Assembly: GCA_964637185.1 (NCBI GenBank)
Contig: CAZWVB010000002.1
Span: 1-64,000 of the forward strand
DNA from: CAZSVP01 sp964637185
GTDB taxonomy: Bacteria > Patescibacteriota > Saccharimonadia > CAILAD01 > BJGX01
Length of the DNA stretch: 64,000 nt
Direction: 5' to 3'
How positions within the stretch are numbered: position 1 is the first letter of the stretch; each line of letters opens with the position of its first letter. Positions 51,879 through 60,397 of this stretch are shown here, one piece after another. Under the pieces are notes generated by a model that was not told the DNA's origin, did not search any database, and saw only the letters and a program-made list of their open reading frames with translations. The position numbers and the translations under genes were made by a program.

Positions 51879-52259
51879 TGGTGGAGCTGGAGGGAATCGC
51901 ACCCTCGTCCACATGGCTAAGTCAGTACCGTCTACAAGCGTAGTCGCATCTAATTGGTTTGAGAAGCTAGTGGTATCGAGAGATCCGACAAAAACAACCG
52001 CTCGCTTCCCCTATCTTTGGTCTTAGCTTGGTCATGAAGGGGCTAACCAAGAGCAATCAGATAAATGACGCGTCATACCCCATCTGATGTCAGGTAGTCA
52101 GCGGCTTACGACAATTAAGCGTAGGCTGGTGCAAGACTAGAGTTAACTAGGTTGCGCATAAGTGATTTGGCACTTATAGATTGGTGAGCCAGCTAACGTG
52201 TAGCTCAACCCGGCTTGCTAGTACTGTCAAAGATCCACATGTCGAAGCTAATCAGCCCC
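51879..52259 (-). ncRNA. ssrA: Transfer-messenger RNA (tmRNA)
   Basis: 381 nt. The 5' end GGGGCTGATTAGCTTCGAC and 3' end GGTGCGATTCCCTCCAGCTCCACCA form the tRNA-like domain; GGGGCTG pairs with CAGCTCC and CCA is encoded. The resume codon is most likely GCC (bases 52171-52169), giving the tag AKSLMRNLVNSSLAPAYA and a TAA stop at 52117-52115. This 18-residue tag is long and ends in AYA instead of the common LAA or ALAA. Pseudoknots were not individually verified. Partner SmpB is encoded at 45.6 kb. Confidence 0.95.
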
Positions 52260-52268
52260 AATATCTAG

Positions 52269-52321
52269 ATTATACAATAACTTGGTATATTTTGCAATTA
52301 TTTGGTTATTTAAGGTATAAA
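52269..52321. promoter_or_regulatory. Divergent promoter pair sharing one -35 hexamer
   Basis: The palindromic TTGCAA at 52292-52297 serves both strands. Minus: 17-nt spacer to TATAAT (52269-52274), start near the tmRNA 5' end. Plus: 18-nt spacer to TATAAA (52316-52321) for the glycosyltransferase genes. Only one direction can be occupied at a time. Confidence 0.6.
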
Positions 52322-52344
52322 AGCTAAAATATACCTGTAGTAAT

Positions 52345-53367
52345 ATGAAGTCTTTATCTGTCAATGTAATATCCGAGAGCGTTTTTACCGTGCAGGGGCA
52401 CGGTGTACACACCGCCTATGTGGAACACGTAAGAGCCTTGCGCAGCATACCCAATATAAAAGTTGCCGTCAATAAATCAGATGGTAAGTACGATATCGTT
52501 CATATCCACACTACCGGGCTATACGCGCTCAAATTCTTATTGGCCAAAGGAACCCCAAAGGTAGTGTCGGCACATATTCTACCAGCGTCTCTAGTCGGTA
52601 GCTTTGTTGGGGCCAAATACTGGAGCCCGCTAGCCAAACGTTATCTTAGGTGGTTTTACAATCAAGCTGATACTGTTCTGGCCGTCAGCCAAGACGTCAG
52701 CCGCGAACTAACCAGACTAGGTGTTACCAAGCCGGTAGTTGCAATACCAAACATGATAGATACCGCACGATTCCGGCAGACAAATCACGCTAGTAAAAAG
52801 CTTCGAGACAGTCTTGGTATAGATTCAAAGGCCTTCGTAGTGATAACCATAGGCCAAATTCAACCACGTAAAGGTCTCAATACATTTCTAAGTGTGGCCA
52901 AAAGGCTTCCAGATATAACATTTGTTTGGGTTGGCGGGATGCCGTTCAAACAGCTCGGTGCGGCCAAACATAAGCTGACCAAGACAATGCAATCTGCACC
53001 CAAAAACGTAATTTTTACAGGAATAGTAAGTTTGGATGATATGCCGGCGTACTATCAAATAGCTGATGTCTTCTTTTTGCCATCACTACAGGAAACTTTT
53101 GGTATAGTAGTAGTAGAAGCTGCCGCTTCAAAACTCCCTATCGTGCTCAGAGACTTGGCAGTTTATAAAGATGCATTTGGTAGTACTTACCTGAAAGGTA
53201 GCAACGTTGTAGAATTCACAAAACTTATTAAAAGACTCTCAAAAGATAGGGATTTCTACTTGAAGTCACAAAAAGCCAGTGCGGCAGTAAGTAAAATGTA
53301 TGATGTCAAAACCGTGATAAAAGATATAGTAACCATTTACCAATCACTAGATAGAGATAAATCATGA
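52345..53367 (+). CDS. GT4-family glycosyltransferase
   Basis: 340 residues, GT-B fold. GHGVHTAYVEHVRAL at the start, a middle linker (VLAVSQDVSRELTRLG, AIPNMIDTARF), and the C-terminal donor domain (GQIQPRKGLNTFL, FLPSLQETFGIVVVEAAASKLPIV) with the E-x7-E motif. Probably transfers a hexose to diacylglycerol or a glycolipid on the cytoplasmic face. Its stop overlaps the next start by four bases, so two transferases may act in sequence. Confidence 0.88.
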   Translation: MKSLSVNVISESVFTVQGHGVHTAYVEHVRALRSIPNIKVAVNKSDGKYDIVHIHTTGLYALKFLLAKGTPKVVSAHILPASLVGSFVGAKYWSPLAKRYLRWFYNQADTVLAVSQDVSRELTRLGVTKPVVAIPNMIDTARFRQTNHASKKLRDSLGIDSKAFVVITIGQIQPRKGLNTFLSVAKRLPDITFVWVGGMPFKQLGAAKHKLTKTMQSAPKNVIFTGIVSLDDMPAYYQIADVFFLPSLQETFGIVVVEAAASKLPIVLRDLAVYKDAFGSTYLKGSNVVEFTKLIKRLSKDRDFYLKSQKASAAVSKMYDVKTVIKDIVTIYQSLDRDKS

Positions 53368-54593
53368 AAATTGGTTTTTTTACAGATCGCTACTACCCAC
53401 AAACTGACGGCGTTGCGGTGTCAGTAGATCTTTTTGCCAAAGCCTTGCACCAGATGGGTCACGAAGTGATAATATTTTGTCCTCAAGGACCAGAGAAATT
53501 ACCAAACGAGCCTACCAATATAGTACGCTTCCGCTCGGCGCCTAGTATTTGGTATGAAGACTATCGAGACACTTTTCCTTTTACACCACTTAGTTTGCGC
53601 AAAGCCAAATCATATGAGCTTGATATCGTACATGTACACACTCCAGGAATGATAGGTATGCTAGGTATCAGAATAGCTCGTGAATATGGGCTACCACTAG
53701 TAGCAACACATCACACCGACATAGAACAATACATCAAGGTATACAAACGTATCATGGCCGGCTTTGTGGCAGTGTTGTTCTTGGCTCCGGCCCTGATGAA
53801 AGCATCCAAAGCTTACCCAGAATCGCTACGAAGCCTCAAACCCCAGCGTTCAGCTAGAAGCTGGAATAGACATGTTATCCGGCACAATGTGAAGTTATTC
53901 TATGATTTTTGCGATGTAGTGATTGCGCCCTCTCCCAAAATTGCAACCTTGCTACATGGGTATGGCTTGTCGAGCCCGGTCGAGGTATTACCTACAGGGA
54001 TTGATACTACTGAGAATATACCTGACTGGGATATGCGCAAGCATCTCAAACTCAACAAAGACGACCTGATCTTGGTATATGTCGGCCGGCTGGGTGAAGA
54101 AAAAAACCTCAGCTTGACTATATCTGCGCTACCAGCGGTAATCAAAACTATACCAAACACCCATCTGGTACTTGTTGGAGATGGCCCATATTCTGGAGAG
54201 CTGAAACAACTCACCAATGATTTGGCGCTAGACGAACATGTGCATATGCTAGGTATGTTGCCACACGCTAAGGCACTAGCTGCTATGAAGGCCTCAGATA
54301 TTTTTGTTTTCCCTTCTACTACCGACACCCAGGGACTTGTACTCAACGAAGCTGCCTGGGTCGGGTTGCCTCTGATTTGGTGCGACGATAATATCTCTAC
54401 AGTGACAACCAATCATCGTACAGGCCTGCTATCCGATTCTAATAGAAATGATCTGGCGAAGAACATATTGTATCTAGCACAACATCATAACCTAAGAGAG
54501 CAAATGTCTTCCGAGAGCCACCAAGCTGCTCAAAAAATTACTATTAAAGAGCAAGCAGAAAAGCTTCTGACAATATATAGCAAGCTTAGATAG
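53364..54593 (+). CDS. GT4-family glycosyltransferase, glycolipid type
   Basis: 409 residues. GFFTDRYYPQTDGVAVSV, HVHTPGMIGMLGIRIAREYGLPLVATHHTDIEQY, PTGIDT, VYVGRLGEEKNLSL, and VFPSTTDTQGLVLNEAAWVGLPLI match the family of phosphatidylinositol mannosyltransferases and alpha-monoglucosyl-diacylglycerol synthases. A segment with a hydrophobic stretch near 135-155 may sit at the membrane. Translationally coupled to the preceding GT4 gene. Confidence 0.88.
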   Translation: MKIGFFTDRYYPQTDGVAVSVDLFAKALHQMGHEVIIFCPQGPEKLPNEPTNIVRFRSAPSIWYEDYRDTFPFTPLSLRKAKSYELDIVHVHTPGMIGMLGIRIAREYGLPLVATHHTDIEQYIKVYKRIMAGFVAVLFLAPALMKASKAYPESLRSLKPQRSARSWNRHVIRHNVKLFYDFCDVVIAPSPKIATLLHGYGLSSPVEVLPTGIDTTENIPDWDMRKHLKLNKDDLILVYVGRLGEEKNLSLTISALPAVIKTIPNTHLVLVGDGPYSGELKQLTNDLALDEHVHMLGMLPHAKALAAMKASDIFVFPSTTDTQGLVLNEAAWVGLPLIWCDDNISTVTTNHRTGLLSDSNRNDLAKNILYLAQHHNLREQMSSESHQAAQKITIKEQAEKLLTIYSKLR

Positions 54594-54601
54594 TGAATCC
54601 G

Positions 54602-55351
54602 TTAACGAACTTGCTCCCAGTGCTTTGAGTGAGCCTTCTTCCGAAATACCACCGAGACATTGTTGAGATTCCACTGCCAAAGTGTTTTTAGGTAGCCTTG
54701 TTTGCGAAACCGTCGTGGGGACTCGAAAACCACCAAATTCCGATCAAAACTGATGTGCCCAATCTGCTTTAGTCGCCGATAAAGCTCAGTGTCTTCTCCT
54801 GCAACAAGATTCGATCGATAGCCACCAATCGCTTCAAAGCTGGATTTGCGGATAATTTGGCACTCTCCCCTGCCTGCAGCAATATGAAGTTTCGTTGCCA
54901 CACCAAAGCCCAAATTGATCAATCCATGGAAGAATCTATCTTTTCTGGTTTGCTCTGCAATATCTGTGTTGACTTTGCAAGCTATGGCCACCAATCGATC
55001 GTCAACCTCAAAACCATCAATAATAGTGGTGATAAAGTGCGCCGGATCGCGCAATCTTACATCGGCGTCCAAAAACAGTAATACTTTGCCGCTCGCTTTG
55101 GCTGCACCAAGATTTCGACCTAGTGCAATCGTTTGCCGAACCCCAGGGTCTGCTTCGAGCACAAGGTCCGCCTTGTTTTTGGCAATTTTAAGGGTGTTGT
55201 CATTGCTACCACCATCGCTTACTATGATCTGTAAATGATGATGCTTATAAAGATCCAGGCCATTAAATTGTGCCAAAGCCCCACCAATCACTTTCTCTTC
55301 ATTGAGAGTTGGTATGATTATCGATACTGCTATTGAGTGCTCTTTGCCCAT
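54602..55351 (-). CDS. Family 2 glycosyltransferase
   Basis: 249 residues from the ATG at 55351 (MGKEHSIAVSIIIPTLNEEKVI); the frame runs further up without signals. GT-A features: IIPTLNEE, VSDGGSNDNTLKIA, GRNLGAAKASGKVLLFLDADV with the DxD, GRGECQIIRKSSFEAIGGY, and AGEDTELYRRL. Extended -10 TGC TAGCAT ends seven bases before the ATG. Convergent with the GT4 pair and divergent from the UgtP-like gene. Confidence 0.88.
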   Translation of the reverse strand: MGKEHSIAVSIIIPTLNEEKVIGGALAQFNGLDLYKHHHLQIIVSDGGSNDNTLKIAKNKADLVLEADPGVRQTIALGRNLGAAKASGKVLLFLDADVRLRDPAHFITTIIDGFEVDDRLVAIACKVNTDIAEQTRKDRFFHGLINLGFGVATKLHIAAGRGECQIIRKSSFEAIGGYRSNLVAGEDTELYRRLKQIGHISFDRNLVVFESPRRFRKQGYLKTLWQWNLNNVSVVFRKKAHSKHWEQVR

Positions 55352-55407
55352 AGTTAGTATGCTAGCAGTATCGCCACCTAGATTGCAAAGCGCTATACTA
55401 TTAGCTG

Positions 55408-56514
55408 ATGGCAAAAAAGATACTTATATTGAGTTCGATATATGGTCATGGGCACATTGCAACAGCCAAAGCTGTTGAATCGGCCCTGCTGGCCATAGAT
55501 GAGGCCCTCGAAGTAGATATTATTGATTTTGGTGAAGTTCTGGGCTCCGATTTCAACAAAACTACCAAAAAAACATATGATAACTGGTCCAAGTATTCGC
55601 CTATCTTTTATCAGATTTTTTTCGAAGCCACTGATCGACCATCTGTGGTTAAGGCTCTCAATAAGATCGGTTATCGTATCAACAAACAAAGGCTAGAGAC
55701 ATTTTTCAAATCCAAGGAGGCCGACTTGATACTTATCAATGCTCCAGGCTGGGTGTACACAGCTAGTCTAGTGAGTAAAAACATTATCAGCGGCGCGCCA
55801 GTAGTTACTTTGGTGACAGATACAATCTCGCTACACACATCGTGGACAATCGGCAATGTCGATCAATACTTAGTGCCCAACGAAGATAGCGCTGCAGTAC
55901 TCCATAGTATGGGTGTAGCGCACTCCAAACTTCATAGTTTTGGCTATCCTGTCGACCAAAGAATATTTGATCCAGGCTTTGAAAGTATCAAATTCATGCA
56001 TAAGCACGGCATCAACAGCGGCCAAAAAAATTTCCTTTACTTACCTGCTAGTGATAGTAGTTTGACAGCTCAACGCCAAATCCGTCGTCTCAACCGCCTC
56101 TACCCTGACTGGGGGATTGTCGTAGTCTGCGGCCGCAATCAAGCCTTGTATAAGTCACTTAAAAAATCCAGTGGCCAATATAAAAGCCATATATTTGGCT
56201 GGACCGATGAGTGGCCTTACTTCATACGTTCTAGCGACATAGTCATCACCAAAGCTGGTGGCTCGACTGTCATGGAGTGTATTAGTGCGGGCAAGCCTCA
56301 GATTATCACCAAGATAATACCCGGACAAGAAGAAGGCAACGCGCTATATGTACAAAAAAACCAGCTTGGTGAAATTTGCCTCAATGGTAAATACCTTGGA
56401 GATTCTATCGCAAAGATTATAACTGATTACGACGGCTACACAACTCGATGCAAATCAGTTACCAACCCAGATGTTAATCAACAGATAGCTGATTTTTTAC
56501 TAAGTTTGATGTAG
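55408..56514 (+). CDS. MGDG synthase / UgtP-like GT28 glycosyltransferase
   Basis: 368 residues. SSIYGHGHIATAKAVESAL opens the N-terminal domain; TLVTDTISLHTSWTIGNVDQYLVPNE, YLPASDSSLTAQRQIRRL and VITKAGGSTVMECISAGKPQIITKIIPGQEEGNA are the GT28 acceptor and donor regions shared by MurG, MGDG synthase and UgtP. Probably adds glucose or galactose to diacylglycerol. TATACT ends eight bases before the ATG. Confidence 0.88.
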   Translation: MAKKILILSSIYGHGHIATAKAVESALLAIDEALEVDIIDFGEVLGSDFNKTTKKTYDNWSKYSPIFYQIFFEATDRPSVVKALNKIGYRINKQRLETFFKSKEADLILINAPGWVYTASLVSKNIISGAPVVTLVTDTISLHTSWTIGNVDQYLVPNEDSAAVLHSMGVAHSKLHSFGYPVDQRIFDPGFESIKFMHKHGINSGQKNFLYLPASDSSLTAQRQIRRLNRLYPDWGIVVVCGRNQALYKSLKKSSGQYKSHIFGWTDEWPYFIRSSDIVITKAGGSTVMECISAGKPQIITKIIPGQEEGNALYVQKNQLGEICLNGKYLGDSIAKIITDYDGYTTRCKSVTNPDVNQQIADFLLSLM

Positions 56515-56551
56515 AGGACAACGACAACTTGGTTATGCTAACATAATAGTT

Positions 56552-57610
56552 ATGACTGGACGGCAGATGAAACCACCGGTGCACGCCTCGCGCATGCACC
56601 AAAATCTTAGTCATCGCATAGATGATCAAGGCATAACGGCTCCTGTGCATATCACCCCACAGCACCAGGGTATCAAACTTGATATATCGGATGTCGAGAC
56701 AGAGCTGCGGCGTGACTATCTGCATAATTACTACGTCATCATCTCCCCCAACCGTGCACGCAGGCCATTTGACACCACCACCGAAGAACGTCATCTGGTC
56801 GAAACACTACACTCGCCAAAGTTAGACGACCAACCAAGTGTATTTAGCATAGACGACGATCATCACAATTGGCTTGTTAAGGTAGTAAGTAACAAATACC
56901 CGTCACTGACGCCTATGAATCCCCAGGCTTATGGCATGCAAGAGATCATCATTGATACACCTTTGAGCAACAGAGCATTGGCTAGTCTATCTACCCAACA
57001 AATATCTAAGGTATTAGCAGCATTTTCAGCCCGGATAGCTAGTCTAAGCAAGCAAGATGCGATTGAATATGTCATTGGCTTCCACAATGATGGTTATAGT
57101 GCCGGTGCGAGCCTTGCACATGCACACAGCCAGATCATGGCACTGCCGCTAGTGCCGCCCAAGATCCAGGCTGAAGCCAATAGTGTCGAAGATTACTTTA
57201 CCGAAAAGAAAAGCGATCCATATGAAGACATCATCAACTACGAACAAAGCGCCGACAAACGCATTATCGAGGAGACTGACAATTTCATCAGCTTTTGCCC
57301 ATTTGCACCACGTTGGCCATTTGAAGTCTGGATTATGCCCAAACGCGCTGCGGTCTCAATTACCGAATTTTATGCTGATGAGCTCAATACTCTGGCCAAT
57401 ATGCTCAAAAATGTCATTGGAAAGCTTTGCCGCCACAACCTCAGCTATAATTTTTACCTAGAAGAAGGTGTCTCACCACATCATCGCTTTGTACTCAAGA
57501 TATGTGGTCGCACTGGTATCTGGGGCGGTTTTGAAGTCGGTACAGACATCATCATCAACTCGGTAGCACCAGAAAGTGCTGCCAAATGGTACCGCGATGT
57601 AAGTAGATAA
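56552..57610 (+). CDS. GalT-like hexose-1-phosphate uridylyl/adenylyltransferase
   Basis: 352 residues of the GalT branch of the HIT superfamily. YYVIISPNRARRP near the start and GASLAHAHSQIMALP (His190, His192, Gln194) give the HxHxQ nucleotidylation site. The N-terminal zinc cysteines of E. coli GalT are not seen, so an ADP- or UDP-sugar phosphorylase activity is equally possible. Extended -10 TGC TAACAT ends seven bases before the ATG. It could feed nucleotide sugars to the adjacent glycosyltransferases. Confidence 0.85.
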   Translation: MTGRQMKPPVHASRMHQNLSHRIDDQGITAPVHITPQHQGIKLDISDVETELRRDYLHNYYVIISPNRARRPFDTTTEERHLVETLHSPKLDDQPSVFSIDDDHHNWLVKVVSNKYPSLTPMNPQAYGMQEIIIDTPLSNRALASLSTQQISKVLAAFSARIASLSKQDAIEYVIGFHNDGYSAGASLAHAHSQIMALPLVPPKIQAEANSVEDYFTEKKSDPYEDIINYEQSADKRIIEETDNFISFCPFAPRWPFEVWIMPKRAAVSITEFYADELNTLANMLKNVIGKLCRHNLSYNFYLEEGVSPHHRFVLKICGRTGIWGGFEVGTDIIINSVAPESAAKWYRDVSR

Positions 57611-57693
57611 AAAAGTTATTTTAGTAAAAAATAAACCATTATGCTTGATTTTCGTATTTTGTTTGTATATTCTTGATTTTATTAGGGGGAACA

Positions 57694-59217
57694 ATGTTAG
57701 CTCAAACAACTTCACTAGCTCATGTCGGACTCAGCTCAGAACTTATCAATATCGAGGCCGACATCTCCAATGGCTTACCTGCCTTCGTGATAGTTGGACT
57801 TGGCTCCAAAGCGATTGATGAAGCGAAAGAAAGAATCCGATCTAGCCTAAAGAATTCTGGCCTAGGGCTGCCGGCTCGCCGCATCACACTCAACCTAGCA
57901 CCTGCTGATCTACCCAAAAACAGTAGTGGTTTTGACTTGGGTATGGCGGTAGCACTGTTGGCTGCCTCGGCACAGATTCCAAAACCGTCAGCAAAGCAAG
58001 CATTTTTTGGCGAGCTAGGTCTGGATGGTTCGGTACGGCCTACCAACCAAACTCTAGCTGTGGCTATTGGCTGCCAACAGCAAGGCATAGAGGAGATTTT
58101 CGTATCAGCACATGACGCACTTACAGCCAGCTTCGTGCGAGGGCTGAGAGTAATACCAATCAAATCACTCAAACAACTTTTCCAACATCTAGTCGGCGAT
58201 AAGGCTATCTCACCATTGGCCCACAGCCATCAAGACACTGCCTCAACACCAATTGTAGACATGGCAGACATATACGGTCAGGAGAACGCCAAAAGGGCTT
58301 TGGAAATAGCTGCCAGTGGAAATCACAATATACTTTTATCAGGCACTCCCGGATCTGGTAAAACCATGTTAGCTAAAGCCTTGAGTGGCATACTACCTCG
58401 CCCAAGTTACGCTGAGCAGATCGAAATTACGCGGATTCATAGTCTAGCGCACGCCACATCCGACCAACTTATGTGCCAACGGCCATTTCGCTCACCACAC
58501 CACACCAGTAGTGACATTGCTTTGATTGGTGGTGGCCAATGGCCAAAACCCGGTGAGATCAGTCTTGCACACCGCGGTGTATTGTTTCTAGATGAGTTTC
58601 CTGAGTTTCCGCGCCACGTATTGGAAGTACTACGACAACCACTGGAGGATGGTACTGTCAGTATAGCAAGAGCCAATGCCAGCCTAGAGTTTCCAGCCAA
58701 CTTCTTACTAATTGCCGCCCAGAACCCTTGTCCATGCGGATACTATGGCGATGACAAGGTTAGCTGCTGCTGCAGCTTGAGCCAGATACAGCGCTATCAA
58801 CACAAAATCTCCGGCCCCCTTCTTGATAGAATTGATTTGCATATCAATGTTGGGCGGGTTGATCAGACCGAATTGATGCAAAAAGACACCTTGGCGGGTA
58901 CTTCCGACACCATACGCCAAAGAGTTGAGAAAACCCGAGCCGTACAGGCCGAGCGTTTTTGTGGCTCTAGTATTTACACCAACAGCCAGATGTCCAATCA
59001 AGATATAGCAGCCCATTGCAGCGTATCTGACTCATCACAGATACTTTTGCAACAAGCCACTGGTTCTTTGAACCTAAGCCCACGCTCATATATGAGATTA
59101 CTTAAGGTAGCGCGCACTATTGCCGATATGTCTGGATCAAAAATGATAGCCGAAGAGCACATCGCAGAGGCGCTACAATACCGTCATATTACGAGCCGAC
59201 CCGCAGTAGCCGTGTAA
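57694..59217 (+). CDS. comM: ComM/YifB-family magnesium-chelatase-like ATPase
   Basis: 507 residues from the ATG at 57694, which has AGGGGGA upstream; a TTG seven codons earlier is less likely. N-terminal Lon-like domain (VIVGLGSKAIDEAKERIRSSLKN, RRITLNLAPADLPK), then AAA+ Walker A LSGTPGSGKTMLAKAL, FRSPHHTSS, FLDEFPEFPRHVLEVLRQPLEDG, NPCPCGYYGD, and a Mg-chelatase C terminus. In naturally competent bacteria ComM is a branch-migration helicase for DNA uptake. Saccharibacteria uptake of DNA would fit. Confidence 0.94.
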   Translation: MLAQTTSLAHVGLSSELINIEADISNGLPAFVIVGLGSKAIDEAKERIRSSLKNSGLGLPARRITLNLAPADLPKNSSGFDLGMAVALLAASAQIPKPSAKQAFFGELGLDGSVRPTNQTLAVAIGCQQQGIEEIFVSAHDALTASFVRGLRVIPIKSLKQLFQHLVGDKAISPLAHSHQDTASTPIVDMADIYGQENAKRALEIAASGNHNILLSGTPGSGKTMLAKALSGILPRPSYAEQIEITRIHSLAHATSDQLMCQRPFRSPHHTSSDIALIGGGQWPKPGEISLAHRGVLFLDEFPEFPRHVLEVLRQPLEDGTVSIARANASLEFPANFLLIAAQNPCPCGYYGDDKVSCCCSLSQIQRYQHKISGPLLDRIDLHINVGRVDQTELMQKDTLAGTSDTIRQRVEKTRAVQAERFCGSSIYTNSQMSNQDIAAHCSVSDSSQILLQQATGSLNLSPRSYMRLLKVARTIADMSGSKMIAEEHIAEALQYRHITSRPAVAV

Positions 59218-59488
59218 CAGAGTTTATTATTTCAGATCGTTGTAGTACAAAATACATTATTGTATAAAATACCACTATTACGAAGCTCAACTTAATTGTC
59301 TTGCGGATGTCCCCCAACACCAACTTTGTTTCGTTGCTATATTCAATGTTGTCGCTGGCTTTTTTGTCAGTTTGGCTTGCTACCGTTGTTATCTTACTTT
59401 GCGCTGATGACTTTTTTGTACTTGATTTGGTTGCTTTAGAATTGGAGGTAGAATTGCGGCGCTGCCTCCGAGATTTTTTCTTGGACAT
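59189..59488 (-). CDS. Small basic membrane protein, unknown
   Basis: 99 residues; unrecognised. N-terminal half is Lys/Ser/Arg/Thr-rich and probably disordered (MSKKKSRRQRRNSTSNS). One helix (about 69-88, LSFVIVVFYTIMYFVLQ) near the C terminus. It faces comM and their 3' ends overlap by 29 bases. GGGGAGAG precedes the ATG. Confidence 0.6.
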   Translation of the reverse strand: MSKKKSRRQRRNSTSNSKATKSSTKKSSAQSKITTVASQTDKKASDNIEYSNETKLVLGDIRKTIKLSFVIVVFYTIMYFVLQRSEIINSVTRLLRVGS

Positions 59489-59568
59489 AGCTCTCCCCTT
59501 TATGCAGATATATTATCAGAAGATACTCATGGTTGCCAAGCTGAAACCAAGCTACATATAATGATGAC

Positions 59569-60021
59569 ATGATTCTAATTGTGATATTTGTAATAATACT
59601 AGCCGCCGCAGTTGGGTTCAATCAATGGCAGCTATGGCGCCTGCAGCAGAAGTACGCCAGTTTTTTGAAAGGTTCAAATGCCCAGAATATTGAAGACATC
59701 ATCAAGACATACACTGGCCAGATCGACGATGCTCAAACCAAGATTGATGAGATCGCAGAGTTTTGTGCCAAGATGATCAAATACCAACAACTAGCAATCT
59801 CACATGTCGGCCTAGTACGTTTCAATCCTTTTGGTGACACCGGTGGCAACCAAAGCTTTTGCCTGGCCCTGCTGGACAGTGACGATACTGGAGTAGTAAT
59901 TTCAAGCGTTCACGGGCGCAACACTACTAGGGTTTATGCCAAAGCAATCAACTCCGGCAAAAGCAAATACAACTTATCCCAGGAAGAAAATCAGGCAATA
60001 GAACAGGCTATCAATGGCTAG
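59569..60021 (+). CDS. DUF4446 family protein
   Basis: 150 residues. One N-terminal helix, a coiled coil to about residue 75, then VGLVRFNPFGDTGGNQSFCLALLD, VISSVHGRNTTRVYAKAI and LSQEENQAIEQA, the family's conserved core. Function unknown; usually membrane-linked with a cytoplasmic domain. TATAAT ends six bases before the ATG, which indicates a leaderless start. The stop overlaps the bactofilin start. Confidence 0.88.
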   Translation: MILIVIFVIILAAAVGFNQWQLWRLQQKYASFLKGSNAQNIEDIIKTYTGQIDDAQTKIDEIAEFCAKMIKYQQLAISHVGLVRFNPFGDTGGNQSFCLALLDSDDTGVVISSVHGRNTTRVYAKAINSGKSKYNLSQEENQAIEQAING

Positions 60022-60397
60022 GCTATGGCCAAGCATCAAAAAGCGCAGCCAAAGTGACACCATCGACCTATCGGCCAACGAGATGGTGATAGCATCTGGT
60101 GTCATTGCCAATGGCACGATAGAGACAGATCGAGATATATTTATAGATGGTAATTATCGCGGCGACATCAAAACGCTTGGGTATATCAAACTTGGTACTA
60201 ACTGCAGCGTGGAAGGCAAACTAAGCTCACGTGCCATTAGGCTACAAGGGCATGTCAAAGGCGAGCTTACGGCAGACACGGAGATAGTAATAGATGGGGG
60301 TAGTGAGTTAGATGGCACTGCAGAGGCCAACAGTATAGAGATCAATAAAGACGCAGCGGTCAATGCCAAGATTATCACCAGGACTGATAAGACATGA
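60014..60397 (+). CDS. Bactofilin
   Basis: 127 residues. After a basic start, VIASGVIANGTIETDRDIF, IDGNYRGDI, VEGKLSSRAIRLQGHVKGEL and VIDGGSELDGTAEANSIEI form the regular beta-helix of bactofilins (DUF583). They polymerise into cytoskeletal filaments that organise the envelope or wall enzymes. Overlaps DUF4446 by eight bases and the next gene by four, so all three are coupled. Confidence 0.9.
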   Translation: MARLWPSIKKRSQSDTIDLSANEMVIASGVIANGTIETDRDIFIDGNYRGDIKTLGYIKLGTNCSVEGKLSSRAIRLQGHVKGELTADTEIVIDGGSELDGTAEANSIEINKDAAVNAKIITRTDKT

